Source: Pedobacter sp. WC2423 (GTDB taxonomy: Bacteria > Bacteroidota > Bacteroidia > Sphingobacteriales > Sphingobacteriaceae). From it: a stretch of DNA of 64,000 nt. The notes under the pieces were generated by a model. The model searched no databases, was not told where the DNA came from, and saw only the letters and a list, made by a program, of their open reading frames with translations. Shown piece after piece: positions 25,333-34,712 of this stretch. Positions within the stretch are counted from its first letter, which is position 1. Every line of letters begins with the position of its first letter. The stretch covers positions 1,550,001 through 1,614,000 of the forward strand of contig NZ_CP162005.1 in NCBI RefSeq assembly GCF_040822065.1, written 5' to 3'. A program made the position numbers and the translations under genes.

Positions 25333-25502
25333 ATTTCAATCAGATCCTGCCACTGATCTCGGAAATATTGTAATTTATCCATGGAAGAGTAAAAAATATA
25401 CTTTATGTCTGGACTCCAGCCCCGTCAAGACCAAGGGCAGGATTTATGAGGTATTTATAGTCTTTAAAGATGTCATGAGCGATGATGTTTCAAAATTAAA
25501 AC

Positions 25503-25943
25503 CTACTCTTCGGCAAGTTCCTTCACTTTTTGTAACGCCAAAGGCCAGGTTTTATTCATATAATCGACATATTCACTAATCATGTCCATATTTACGCGCC
25601 ATAAAGTCTGGTGATCATTCACTAATTCCAGCGTATAATTCTCTAAAGCATCTCCCCACTCTCCGCCCTGGTAAGTGGTTGGGTCTTCCACGCCATCTTT
25701 TACTTCTCCAAGGTGATGAATGGATAAAAACTTACCGGGAATGCTTTCCACGATCTCTGAAACCATACCATTACCTTTACCATCCAGAAAAAGTGCCTTA
25801 CTCCCCTTTTTCCAATCCGTTTTTACCGTTGAACCAGCAGCAAAAGGAGCAGTCCATAAGTTATACGTATCTTTTCCAATAATCACCTCCCAAACTTTCT
25901 CAGGCAGGGCATTAATCGTAATACTAAATTCCATCTTTTCCAT
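25503..25943 (-). CDS. SRPBCC/AHSA1-domain protein
   Basis: 146 residues. FSITINALPEKVWEVIIGKD at the start and the WTAPFAAGS...TDWKKGSKALFLDGKG pattern match the activator-of-Hsp90-ATPase-1-like (AHSA1/START) family of ligand-binding proteins. In Bacteroidota these are common standalone cytoplasmic proteins of unknown ligand. It is convergent with the nucleotidyltransferase pair; nothing in the neighbourhood suggests a specific role. Confidence 0.9.
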   Translation of the reverse strand: MEKMEFSITINALPEKVWEVIIGKDTYNLWTAPFAAGSTVKTDWKKGSKALFLDGKGNGMVSEIVESIPGKFLSIHHLGEVKDGVEDPTTYQGGEWGDALENYTLELVNDHQTLWRVNMDMISEYVDYMNKTWPLALQKVKELAEE

Positions 25944-26035
25944 AACTTTTTTCTTTTCCTAAAGTTAGCACGTCAGTTTAATAGTTATAAGGGGCAATAA
26001 CGCCATTATCAGGAGCAATTTGCGACAAATGCAAA

Positions 26036-26066
26036 AACCCCTGCTAACATCATATTAACAGGGGTT
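26036..26066 (-). terminator. Rho-independent terminator of the DUF1349 gene
   Basis: AACCCCTG (26036-26043) pairs with CAGGGGTT (26059-26066), and the stem is extended by TTAA/TTAA-like pairs. On the minus strand it is followed by GGGTTTTTGC, a T run. It lies 37 bp after the stop at 26103. Confidence 0.85.
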
Positions 26067-26102
26067 CATTTTGATTTTCCCGTACGCAGTAAAAAGTCTA
26101 TC

Positions 26103-26753
26103 TTAATTTGCGTTTTTCTTCAGCCATTCCAATCTTCGCTGATCAGCCAATTGTTTAACCGAAAAACCTTCAAATTTAGCATTGAAACCATTTCCATCAG
26201 GACTGGCTGCCATAAATCCAACCATTACAGGTTTATTATCCTGCAAATAAGCATTGCGTAACATCACGTAAGTTTTATCATCATAAGAATAAAATATTTC
26301 AACTGCATCCAATCTTCTTACTGCTTTTATCCATACAAAATCAGGTGTTTTATCCAATGTAGTTACACTCCAATCGCTTGTTTTATGTGTCACTACGGTG
26401 CTTAGATTGTATTTGCCATCTACAAATTCGATTCCTGCTTTGATATAATTCTCATGATCTGTACGTAACATTAAACCCATCTGATCGAAACGCACTTTAT
26501 AATTTCCGGTGATCTTCACTTTCACTTCAAATTCGCCACCATAGGTACTGTAATAAAAGGGAGCATCATCAACAGTGAAGCCATAATGTGAAATTCTCCA
26601 GTAATCACTTTGAGGGGTCACAAACATGGTCAGTGCATTGTTTTTGATCTCCCATTTTTGCGGTTCATTAAACCACTGCATTTTTTCTAAAGTCTGAGCA
26701 AATCCTGTTTGCGCGATTACGAATGTAATGATGCATAAAATAATTTTTTTCAT
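26103..26753 (-). CDS. Secreted DUF1349 (concanavalin-like) protein
   Basis: 216 residues from the ATG at 26753, chosen because it begins a signal peptide (MKKIILCIITFVIAQTGFAQ); the upstream ATG at 26777 adds eight non-signal residues. The mature part, WFNEPQKWEIKNNALTMFVT, YYSTYGGEFEVKVKITGNYK, LMLRTDHENYIKAGIEFVDG, and SYDDKTYVMLRNAYLQDNKP, is the DUF1349 jelly-roll related to glucan-binding lectins and YSC84-like regulators. It is periplasmic or secreted. A well-formed promoter lies 41 bp upstream and a strong terminator downstream, so it is a single-gene unit. Confidence 0.88.
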   Translation of the reverse strand: MKKIILCIITFVIAQTGFAQTLEKMQWFNEPQKWEIKNNALTMFVTPQSDYWRISHYGFTVDDAPFYYSTYGGEFEVKVKITGNYKVRFDQMGLMLRTDHENYIKAGIEFVDGKYNLSTVVTHKTSDWSVTTLDKTPDFVWIKAVRRLDAVEIFYSYDDKTYVMLRNAYLQDNKPVMVGFMAASPDGNGFNAKFEGFSVKQLADQRRLEWLKKNAN

Positions 26754-26793
26754 TTCTAGTTTTGAGTTAATAACCATACGTTATATTTACCTG

Positions 26794-26824
26794 CAAATGT
26801 AAAATCCAGTAAACGGCTCTCCAA
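26794..26824 (-). promoter_or_regulatory. Bacteroidota-type promoter of the DUF1349 gene
   Basis: On the minus strand TTG (26824-26822) is followed after 20 bp by TACATTTG (26801-26794), matching the -33 TTG and -7 TAnnTTTG elements of the primary sigma factor in Bacteroidota. Confidence 0.6.
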
Positions 26825-26847
26825 TGCTGATTAATAACCATATTTAA

Positions 26848-27612
26848 ATGAATATTCTCAATACCCTGAATGAAAAATTATTAAAACAACCTTTTGGAGA
26901 GGAACTAAATAAACCGGCAAATCTTGCTCAATACCAGTATATGGCGTTCATGTATTCACAAATAGAAAATTCGCTTGCTGTATTAAGTGATATGGAGGCT
27001 AATAAAAGTTATATCTATAATGGAAGGGTAGCGAAAGAACTGGGCTTTAATGAAAACACTCATGCTAAAGAAATAAATTCCATCTGGGAAGAAGATATTT
27101 TCAACAAGATTCATCCGGATGATCTTGTTGAAAAACACCTCTTAGAACTTCAGTTTTTCAACTTATTAAAAAACCTGCCTATTGCTGAAAGATCTGATTA
27201 CCAAGTGAAGAGCAAAATCCGGATGCGCAACAAAGAGGAGAATTACAGCACTATAGAACATCGGATGTTTTATGTATGCAGCTCCTCAAATGGTAGTCTG
27301 TGGTTAGCACTTTGCCTTTATAATCTTTCTCACGATGAAGTTCCAGCAGGCACAACAGCTGGTGTAATCCTCAATTCTGCTACTGGTGTTACATTTAAAC
27401 CTGATCAAAAAGAGTATAATAAAATACTATCCGTTCGTGAAAGAGAGATATTAAAGCTGATCAGAAAAGGTAAGATGAGCAAGGAACTTGCCGATCTGTT
27501 ATCTATCAGCGTGAATACAGTCAACAGACATCGTCAGAATATATTAGAGAAATTACGGGTAAGTAACTCGCTGGAAGCATGCCGCATTGCAGAAAGAATG
27601 AACCTGATCTGA
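26848..27612 (+). CDS. LuxR-type transcriptional regulator with N-terminal PAS-like domain
   Basis: 254 residues. The C-terminus (about 194-254) is a GerE/LuxR HTH: LSVREREILKLIRKGKMSKE then LADLLSISVNTVNRHRQNIL. The N-terminal 180 residues resemble a divergent PAS fold (SYIYNGRVAKELGFNENTHA, EDIFNKIHPDDL). No receiver Asp is present, so it is not a response regulator. It lies 105 bp upstream of the Imm22-like gene on the same strand. A truncated relative lies at 28190-28666, so this regulator family has been duplicated locally. Confidence 0.88.
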   Translation: MNILNTLNEKLLKQPFGEELNKPANLAQYQYMAFMYSQIENSLAVLSDMEANKSYIYNGRVAKELGFNENTHAKEINSIWEEDIFNKIHPDDLVEKHLLELQFFNLLKNLPIAERSDYQVKSKIRMRNKEENYSTIEHRMFYVCSSSNGSLWLALCLYNLSHDEVPAGTTAGVILNSATGVTFKPDQKEYNKILSVREREILKLIRKGKMSKELADLLSISVNTVNRHRQNILEKLRVSNSLEACRIAERMNLI

Positions 27613-27717
27613 TGGTTGAAAAGGCATTAAATTAATTATGAGGGCTAAATTACCATTTACCTTTCAAAACCCTTACCTTGCAAGGCTCTATTAAAAACCG
27701 GAGCTAATAAAAAAAAG

Positions 27718-28113
27718 ATGGCACAGCAAAAGATTCACGTATGGGCAGGGACCACAGATAAGACGGAAGAGCAGTTTGATAAATATTTTGATCAGTCTAA
27801 ATTCATCAAAGACAATTCAGACCTTAATCAGCGCAGTCAGTTTGGTAAAGACCTGAACCTGGAAAAGGCTTATGATGACAACTGGATTACCGTTTACCAT
27901 AGCAGAAAAAGAATCAGCATACAGAGTGCTATTGAAGAACTGCCAATTTGGGACGACCAGTTAGAAGTTGCAATTTACCAGGCTGGCATAAAAAAAGGAG
28001 TTCCATTAGTTAATGCGATCATTAGTTACGCAGATGACCAGCTGACTATAGAAAAACCATTGAATAGCTATAATAACCTGGTTTATCTGGGCAGTTTTAC
28101 CAATCCTTCTTAA
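27718..28113 (+). CDS. Immunity protein 22-like (Imm22) protein
   Basis: 131 residues, cytoplasmic. The pattern KIHVWAGTTDKTEEQFDKYF, DLNQRSQFGKDLNLEKAYDD with a Q-F-x-K-D core, and DDQLEVAIYQAGIKKGVPLV then NAIISY matches the Imm22 family (PF14112), known as cognate immunity proteins of polymorphic toxins. No toxin gene is adjacent on either side: neighbours are LuxR-type regulators. It may be an orphan immunity gene protecting against toxins of competitors. Family assignment is by pattern, not by a profile search. Confidence 0.65.
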   Translation: MAQQKIHVWAGTTDKTEEQFDKYFDQSKFIKDNSDLNQRSQFGKDLNLEKAYDDNWITVYHSRKRISIQSAIEELPIWDDQLEVAIYQAGIKKGVPLVNAIISYADDQLTIEKPLNSYNNLVYLGSFTNPS

Positions 28114-28189
28114 GTTCAGGCAGGCTGCGGCATGAAAAATTTAATGGCCGCGGTTACCTTTTCCTGCTGCACAGCTGGTTCATCATCGC

Positions 28190-28666
28190 TTAAATAATCC
28201 CACTTTTAATGGCAAAACCAACGAGTGCAATCGCATTTGGCATATTGCTTTTTTGCTGCATGCTTCTGCGGTGATTAATCACCGTATGTTCACTGACAAA
28301 TAACTTATCCGCAATCATCTTACTGCTTAAACCTTCAGCCATCCACAATAAAACTTCTTTTTCACGTTTGGAAAAAATCTGGTCCTCTTTATTTAAATAG
28401 TAAACTTTCTTACAAATGACTTTACTTTCCTTTGCGCTGTCTGTGTCCACTCGCTCAACGGTTTGCACAACAGGACTATAATCCCCCAAATCGTTAATTT
28501 TAATCAGGATGCCCATACTATAAACAGGATTTCGCTCTTCGTCTGAAATAAAACAGTTACGTTGCAAAAAGTGTTCGTATTGACCGTACCTGTTTTTGAT
28601 TACAGATTGATAAGAGAATATATGATTTTTGTGATCTTCGGGTGCTATTTCCTCTAAAATCTGCAA
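28190..28666 (-). CDS. LuxR-type regulator, probably 5'-truncated
   Basis: 158 residues if the TTG at 28666 is used. The C-terminus is a LuxR HTH: FSKREKEVLLWMAEGLSSKM then IADKLFVSEHTVINHRRSMQ. The N-terminal part (RLQILEEIAPEDHKNHIFSY) corresponds only to the second half of the PAS-like domain of its relative at 26848-27612. The open frame extends upstream as IDYVFPDR to a TAA with no ATG or GTG, so the first ~100 codons seem to be deleted. It may be a remnant or a minimal DNA-binding protein made from TTG. Confidence 0.65.
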   Translation of the reverse strand: MQILEEIAPEDHKNHIFSYQSVIKNRYGQYEHFLQRNCFISDEERNPVYSMGILIKINDLGDYSPVVQTVERVDTDSAKESKVICKKVYYLNKEDQIFSKREKEVLLWMAEGLSSKMIADKLFVSEHTVINHRRSMQQKSNMPNAIALVGFAIKSGII

Positions 28667-28751
28667 ACGGTCTGGAAAAACATAGTCGATTTAGCTTTTA
28701 AATGATTAATTTAAAAAAAATTGATACGCACTATATCTTCTTTCTCAATTA

Positions 28752-29885
28752 ATGCATACGAGTTCTATTGCCCCTGTTCAACTTTCCGGCCCTGATCATC
28801 TCAGGGCATTAGCGATTACCTTAGTTTTCTTTTATCATTATCAGAATTTCGGGCATCCGGATTGGCCGGAAGAGATTATTGGACTGGGATGGATGGGTGT
28901 CGATTTGTTTTTTGTGCTCAGTGGTTTTTTGATTGCCGGGCAAATTTTCAGGGCAATCAGTAAAGGAAGAAATTTCTCCTTAAAGGAGTTTTTTATCAAA
29001 CGGGTTTTCAGAATCATCCCGGCTTACCTGGTTGTATTGATTCTGTATATAGCTATGCCTATTGTACGGGAAAGAGAACATCTTGCCCCAATCTGGCAAT
29101 ACCTTACTTTTACTTTAAATCTGGATCTTGATCTTAGCAAAACTGGCACCTTTACGCATGCCTGGTCGTTATGTATAGAAGAACAATTCTATTTAATATT
29201 GCCGCTGATCGTATTGCTGATCAATTACTTTAAGCTTGGCAAAAAGTCTGTATATATTTTTGCAGGACTCTTTATCTTAGGGTTCGCACTCAGATTATGG
29301 AGCTGGGATCAGCTGGTTGAACCGCATTTGACAAGCGAATATTTTTGGGTTTTATGGTATAAATATATATACTATCCAACTTATAACCGATTGGACGGCC
29401 TGTTAACAGGGGTTGGAATTGCAGCGATATTTACTTTTTATCCGCTGGTTTATCAAAGAATAAACGAATATGCAAACTGGTTGCTCCTGTTCGGTGTGCT
29501 GTTGCTCTTGAGTGCTTGTTTTCTCTGCATTGATCCCCATAGCTTTAACAGTTCTATTTTTGGCTTTCCTCTTATAGCGCTGGCTTTCGGTGCTATTGTA
29601 GCTTCAGCTGTCTGCCCAAAATGTATACTTTATACTTTTAAATCAAAATTTACTTTTCACCTGGCAACGTTATCTTATTCCATTTATCTGATTCATAAGA
29701 TCATGATCTATATGACTCAAAATTTACTGGCACAGGCAGGACTTCAAAAAGAGAGTAATCTGATGCTGATTTTTTGTATTGCTACCAGCTTGTCAGGTGC
29801 TGTTATCCTGAGATACTGCGTTGAGCTGCCATTTCTCAGCATAAAAGATAAAATATTGAATCATCCTGATCACTGTAAAATATAG
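28752..29885 (+). CDS. Acyltransferase 3 family membrane protein (OafA/YrhL-like)
   Basis: 377 residues with about ten transmembrane segments. GPDHLRALAITLVFFYHYQN and GLGWMGVDLFFVLSGFLIAG are the classical start, with the catalytic-type His in F-F-Y-H-Y. THAWSLCIEEQFYLILPLIV is the W-S-L-x-x-E-x-x-F-Y motif, and TLSYSIYLIHKIMIYMTQNL the late family motif. Such proteins acylate sugars or other cell-surface groups at the inner membrane. It is followed 13 bp later by a HEAT-like protein gene on the same strand. Confidence 0.93.
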   Translation: MHTSSIAPVQLSGPDHLRALAITLVFFYHYQNFGHPDWPEEIIGLGWMGVDLFFVLSGFLIAGQIFRAISKGRNFSLKEFFIKRVFRIIPAYLVVLILYIAMPIVREREHLAPIWQYLTFTLNLDLDLSKTGTFTHAWSLCIEEQFYLILPLIVLLINYFKLGKKSVYIFAGLFILGFALRLWSWDQLVEPHLTSEYFWVLWYKYIYYPTYNRLDGLLTGVGIAAIFTFYPLVYQRINEYANWLLLFGVLLLLSACFLCIDPHSFNSSIFGFPLIALAFGAIVASAVCPKCILYTFKSKFTFHLATLSYSIYLIHKIMIYMTQNLLAQAGLQKESNLMLIFCIATSLSGAVILRYCVELPFLSIKDKILNHPDHCKI

Positions 29886-29897
29886 TATTTTTAACTT

Positions 29898-30449
29898 ATG
29901 TTATCTTACTCGCTGCTCGATACGTTGAAAACAACACTGCAAAAAAGCAAAGTCGAAAAACTGGCTATGATTGCAGCAGAGCAAAACTTTTCGGTACAAG
30001 AAATCATCGATTTAACTTTTCATCAGGAGGAACAAATCGCTTTCAGAGCTGCCTGGGTTTTAGAAAATATATTTTCTTCGTACCCGGAAAGGTTTTTACC
30101 CCATGTGAGCTATTTTCTGGTCAGGTTTCCTGCGCAGAACAATCTTTCTGCGCGCAGACATTACAGTAAAATTCTGGCTTTAATGACCAAAAAGAATGCA
30201 TCAGCTGCTTTAAAAGAGATCCTGACCAACTCTAATACCGAACCTCTGGTGAATACCGTTTTCAGTTGGTTGATTGACGAGAAAGTACCTGTGGCTATCA
30301 AATCACACAGTCTGAATATTTTGGCTAATCTCCATACCAGGCATAGCTGGATTAAAGAAGAGCTTATTCAGACCATGGATTTTTTGGTTGATAAAGAAAG
30401 TACAGGTTTTTATGCAAAAGTAAAACAGATCAGAAAACAGCTCAAATAA
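29898..30449 (+). CDS. All-helical HEAT-like protein, unknown function
   Basis: 183 residues of predicted alternating helices (FSVQEIIDLTFHQEEQIAFR then AAWVLENIFSSYPERFLPHV; HYSKILALMTKKNASAALKE). The AAWVLE pattern is common in small Bacteroidota HEAT-like proteins, some of which are misannotated as adenylosuccinate lyase; no lyase signature is present here. Its start is 13 bp after the acyltransferase stop, suggesting co-transcription, but a functional link is not obvious. Confidence 0.7.
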   Translation: MLSYSLLDTLKTTLQKSKVEKLAMIAAEQNFSVQEIIDLTFHQEEQIAFRAAWVLENIFSSYPERFLPHVSYFLVRFPAQNNLSARRHYSKILALMTKKNASAALKEILTNSNTEPLVNTVFSWLIDEKVPVAIKSHSLNILANLHTRHSWIKEELIQTMDFLVDKESTGFYAKVKQIRKQLK

Positions 30450-30625
30450 TTCTGTTCTTTACACTTAGTTATTTCACAGATAATGAGCTAAAATTAACTG
30501 TTTTAGGAGAAACATTGATACAGCGATCAGATCTGCTGCCCGGTGGGAGAAGATAATGGTACGGCATTAAAAAATTAATAAAATCAGGGGAATGATTTCT
30601 CCTCCATCTTAAAAAATCCGGATAG

Positions 30626-31972
30626 TTACCGGGCTAATTTCATTTTTAAGGCGAGAATGTGTTTGCACAAACCTCTTTCATTTTGATGTGCAGTAAACCA
30701 ATTGCAGGTACATTGAAAAACACCCTGTTTTCCCAAAACGGTATGTACTACACCTGAGCTTCCTTTTACTTCCGCTTTTAGGGTATCCTGATCTTGCACT
30801 AAAATCTCAACATCCCCCTGATTAATCAGCTTAAGGGCATTTTGCATTCTTGGATTCAGGCTTTTAAGCCGGGATAATTTAAAAGGTAATTTTCTATAAA
30901 AATAAGAGTTGGTGTATAAATCATAACCTAATAAGCCAATACTTGAAAGTGAGGCCTGTAAAGTATCCATCGTCTTAAATTGGAGATCATTTGTTATAGA
31001 AATCAGTGTGGGCTGAAAAATTTCATTCGTTTTGAATTGATGATTGATATGGGTGATCAATTCTTCAGAAACTTCAGTGGCCAGATTTTCAAGGTTCTTC
31101 CCTTCTCCCGAAAAGCCTCTGTACAAACCATCAGATAATAAGAATAACATACGAATATCTTTAAAATCCAAAGTAACTGCGGTGCTTTGCTGATCCTGGC
31201 TTTGGTAAAAAGAAACGTCATCAGCAAACATCAATAAGTTTTCGATCAGATTCAGCCTGTGTATACCTCCAATCCTGACACTACCGGGCTTTTGCAACGT
31301 AGAAAATTGATAAGTATGACCGGACTTTAAAAGAAAATAATCTGCTTTAACTGGTGTTTTTGGTAAACCTCTGAACAGTTGTATCGCCTGGATCCTGTTC
31401 AGTTTAAAAATCAAACTCATCTGAGCTAAATAAACCTGCACATTTCCCAATCCTTTGATCCACCGATCCGGCAAACTTACCTTTTGCTCTGTGGTTGCCG
31501 TATGTTCAGTCACGACCTGCATTTCTCCTGATCCTACGGCAATCAGCAGTTTTTCATTTCTCCCAACTGAATTAAAGGCTCTTATAGTTGCATCATTAAA
31601 ATCTACATTGGTACAGCCTGATTCAATAAATTCCCCATCTATTCCTTCTTTGAGTATATCTATCCTTGCGTATACACTATTGCAGGAAGAAAATGCTTCA
31701 AAATGTAACTGCTCATTCCCTACAGAAACAATAGGATCTCTAAGACTTATCCTCTGATCAGGGGTAATTGAAAAATGCGCGTGAACAGTTTTTGCCAGTG
31801 TACTTAAACATTTCGAGGCAATAAATGAATTGATAATATTTCCATAAAAAAAACAGGGTACCTGATTATCTTTCTCTACTTCTGAACAGTGAGAAAAGAT
31901 AAAAGATTTATCAATTCCTTTAGTAGTTATGGTAGAAGCACTTTTATAGTGATATTCAAATTCCCTGATCAT
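30626..31972 (-). CDS. SWIM zinc-finger protein
   Basis: 448 residues. The C-terminus has FQCTCNWFTAHQNERGLCKH, the CxC...CxH SWIM zinc finger (C421, C423, C436, H438), a module that binds DNA or proteins. The first 400 residues have no recognised domain: a long helical/beta mix with LPDRWIKGLGNVQVYLAQMS and a segment FRGLPKTPVKADYFLLKSGH shared with other bacterial SWIM proteins. It overlaps the stop of the 906-residue protein by four bases and is the last gene of a three-gene operon (ankyrin, large helical protein, SWIM). Confidence 0.9.
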   Translation of the reverse strand: MIREFEYHYKSASTITTKGIDKSFIFSHCSEVEKDNQVPCFFYGNIINSFIASKCLSTLAKTVHAHFSITPDQRISLRDPIVSVGNEQLHFEAFSSCNSVYARIDILKEGIDGEFIESGCTNVDFNDATIRAFNSVGRNEKLLIAVGSGEMQVVTEHTATTEQKVSLPDRWIKGLGNVQVYLAQMSLIFKLNRIQAIQLFRGLPKTPVKADYFLLKSGHTYQFSTLQKPGSVRIGGIHRLNLIENLLMFADDVSFYQSQDQQSTAVTLDFKDIRMLFLLSDGLYRGFSGEGKNLENLATEVSEELITHINHQFKTNEIFQPTLISITNDLQFKTMDTLQASLSSIGLLGYDLYTNSYFYRKLPFKLSRLKSLNPRMQNALKLINQGDVEILVQDQDTLKAEVKGSSGVVHTVLGKQGVFQCTCNWFTAHQNERGLCKHILALKMKLAR

Positions 31973-34689
31973 TTGCTTTTCAATTTTGCTAAAGTATCAG
32001 TATCAATTTCCCGATGAAGAGATTTTGACCAGTCTTTATAATAAGCAATTATTTTCTTGCTGTTTACAGGTAGCTGATCAGCATCAAAATGCTGAAGACA
32101 GCTTTCTAAGATGAGCAGCTGAAATTCTTTAATTTTGATGGAGTCCACCGGCTTATCAAAGTATTCTATCAGCCTGTTGACGGGAGAGAAATTCAATGCA
32201 ATCAATTTTCCGATTATTCCAGCCAAAAGAGTTAAATCCTGCTTTTTGTCTAAAATTGAAAACTGAATGTACTCCACAGCTAAATCTCTGGAAATCTTCT
32301 TCTCAAATAATAAACAGACTGCAATATATAGCCACCCGCTATTATAAATTCTTAACTGATGATTCAGTAAAAATTGGAGTGGATACAAGCAATCTTCCAG
32401 TTCTGCGACTTCATTTCCGCTTGAAGTATCAGGAATATACCTGCATAACAAAGCTTCCGGATATTGGGGTGTCAAACTCATCTGGTAAGGAATCTCTTCT
32501 CTGTAACCTGTTTTAAATGGAGCCAGGTTATAAAAAAACGGTGGATAGGTTATAGTTCTCTTTTTATAAAACCAGGCACCATTCCAGTTATCGGCTAATG
32601 CTAAACGGTACCAGGTAGCATATTCATTTTTATCAATCTCAACACTAAAATCAAGATGGAAAGGTGCGCAAACTGTTGGATAGTCTTTAGCACTGGTACT
32701 TGCGAATACATTAAAAGCGGACGACGGATGTTTTATCCTTGCAATCTGCGTCCAAAGCGGCAGTAAGTCTTCAGTTGGTTCAGGCCGGTCAGCAATGCCC
32801 AGTGCATAATGAATTGCAGCCGCATAATTGCCTTTTAATGTTTTGGCTAAGTTGATACTTTCTTCGTCCGTTAAAGAATAAAGTAACCTGTTACAGGCTA
32901 CAATCAGATCTTCAGGTTCTGCTTCTGCTTTTTGAGCTTCATATTGGAGCAAGCGGTCAACAAGGGTTTTCGGATGAATATAAAATGGCGCATGTGTAGG
33001 TGTAGACAGCAATGGTAATTTAGTATTGGAAGCTAAACGACCGGAAGTTAAATTATTGGAGGCTAGTTTCTGACACATCCACAAGCATTTATGTTTCAGG
33101 AATGGTAAAACTTCACTTTCCTGGTTAGGAATTGTCTTCTTATTGATCCAGTAATCCATAAATTCAGTAAAATAAGTCATGACCTCATTTCCCCAGAACT
33201 TATTAAAAAGTTGTTTACTATATGGTTTCAGCTGTTTTTCGAAATCTGAAGGAATTATATCCTGTAACTGATTTAATCCTTCAAAAAACAGATCTATGTC
33301 TAAAGCTGATTTTGTTCTGATACAGGCACCCACCTGAAACAGCAGCTCTTCCCAGGTTGACGGGATATTTACCGGAACAAGTAATATCTCTTTTTCAGGA
33401 TCAGGATTGTCAGTTTCTGATGGAAGATTGTCAGTTTCTGAATTAATCTCTGATGATAAGTTATTCAGGCCAAGAATGGTTTTAGGTCCCTCTTTCAGAT
33501 TATCCAGGTAAGGCATTACTAGTTCCTTTAAAAGTTCTTGATCAGCGTATTTCACCAGCATCAATGCAGTTTTTTCCTGGATTTTAATATCAGGCTGTAT
33601 CAATAATAAAGCTAGTTGTTCTGTAATCCCTTCCTCTTTGTAATCAGGTCTGGACCATAAATAATCCAATATTTCCAAACTGATCAAAATCGATTTTTCA
33701 CCTTTCTCTTTTGAAAAAATAACAGGAATATTAGCTATAAATCCAGCTTTATCAAAGTTTTCGGCTTTGTATAGCAAATGAATTTGTTTGACTGCAAAAT
33801 TGATCAGACTTATGCTGCCTGTATTGAGTATAGAAAATAAGAGATTCTGACAGGTTAAATATTCTTCTGTAGTGGTTTTCAATAGTTCTAATAACCGGAT
33901 ATGCCAATCCAGATGCGGTTTTTTCCAATTGTTCAAAAGTGACTCGATGAGCTGTGGAATGAGCAGCCGGTTAAATACATATCCTCTTTCCAAAAGAAGC
34001 TGAAATACTTCTGTCCAGAATTCAGTCACTCTTTTACAGACAGGCCCATTGGGCGTATCCCATTTAGAAGTATCTAAAACCGGAACCTCATATTTATAAA
34101 ACTGAAGAAAAACCTTTGTCAGTACTTCTGGATTCTGCGCTAAGAAATCAGCATCCTCTTGTGTATTTCTTTTAAACATGGGAATTGTAAATAATGCCCT
34201 GACAAAAAACTCTTCTTCAAAAACAAGGAGTCCATGTGTATATAAATCCCATAATATGGTGAAATTGAAATGCTGAAAACGAGCTTTTGAAGCTTCTTTA
34301 ATCGTTTGATTTAGATAGGTTGGTGGAAATAGCTGATAAAGTTCTAATAAAGGTTCAGCGCCAAAAACACTTGAATTCAAATACTGCCACAATGGATTTT
34401 GAACCCAGCCATTTTTATTGCTTTCTGTTAGCTTAAGCTCTTCAATTGTCCTTGTACAAGTAACAAATGCAAAGTTCAAAGTAGTTTCTATTTTTACCCG
34501 GTTATCATAAAAATCAGGTTGTATCCCGGCTTTGATCTGATCAGAAGATACACCCATTAAATCAGCATTAATATCTAAAGTATGCAGATAAGTAATCATT
34601 TGAACACGTTCCTGCGCATTTAAATTCTTATTGTAATTTAAGATCTCCTGCCAATTCTTATTTTTTATATACTGTTTTATTGCATTCAT
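31969..34689 (-). CDS. Large helical-repeat protein, probably DUF6493 family
   Basis: 906 residues, cytoplasmic, almost entirely helical. Segments such as TVLISLEILDYLWSRP-like ILISLEILDYLWSRPDYKEE and LLIQPDIKIQEKTALMLVKY, ADQELLKELVMPYLDNL look like HEAT-type solenoid repeats (about 300-400). An acidic low-complexity stretch (around 415-435, SETDNLPSETDNPDPEKE) separates the halves. I associate this size and its SWIM-protein partner with DUF6493, but that is recollection, not a search. The stop overlaps the SWIM gene's ATG, and the ankyrin gene lies 23 bp upstream. Function unknown. Confidence 0.75.
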   Translation of the reverse strand: MNAIKQYIKNKNWQEILNYNKNLNAQERVQMITYLHTLDINADLMGVSSDQIKAGIQPDFYDNRVKIETTLNFAFVTCTRTIEELKLTESNKNGWVQNPLWQYLNSSVFGAEPLLELYQLFPPTYLNQTIKEASKARFQHFNFTILWDLYTHGLLVFEEEFFVRALFTIPMFKRNTQEDADFLAQNPEVLTKVFLQFYKYEVPVLDTSKWDTPNGPVCKRVTEFWTEVFQLLLERGYVFNRLLIPQLIESLLNNWKKPHLDWHIRLLELLKTTTEEYLTCQNLLFSILNTGSISLINFAVKQIHLLYKAENFDKAGFIANIPVIFSKEKGEKSILISLEILDYLWSRPDYKEEGITEQLALLLIQPDIKIQEKTALMLVKYADQELLKELVMPYLDNLKEGPKTILGLNNLSSEINSETDNLPSETDNPDPEKEILLVPVNIPSTWEELLFQVGACIRTKSALDIDLFFEGLNQLQDIIPSDFEKQLKPYSKQLFNKFWGNEVMTYFTEFMDYWINKKTIPNQESEVLPFLKHKCLWMCQKLASNNLTSGRLASNTKLPLLSTPTHAPFYIHPKTLVDRLLQYEAQKAEAEPEDLIVACNRLLYSLTDEESINLAKTLKGNYAAAIHYALGIADRPEPTEDLLPLWTQIARIKHPSSAFNVFASTSAKDYPTVCAPFHLDFSVEIDKNEYATWYRLALADNWNGAWFYKKRTITYPPFFYNLAPFKTGYREEIPYQMSLTPQYPEALLCRYIPDTSSGNEVAELEDCLYPLQFLLNHQLRIYNSGWLYIAVCLLFEKKISRDLAVEYIQFSILDKKQDLTLLAGIIGKLIALNFSPVNRLIEYFDKPVDSIKIKEFQLLILESCLQHFDADQLPVNSKKIIAYYKDWSKSLHREIDTDTLAKLKSK

Positions 34690-34712
34690 ATTTTATAGTT
34701 TAAGCATTGGAA

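Noticed and set aside
26848..27612. Two-component response regulator reading of the LuxR-type protein
   Set aside because: No receiver domain or phospho-acceptor Asp is visible; the N-terminal half is PAS-like.
29898..30449. Adenylosuccinate lyase annotation for the HEAT-like protein
   Set aside because: The lyase signature is absent and the protein is far too short; this name is a propagated error for such helical proteins.
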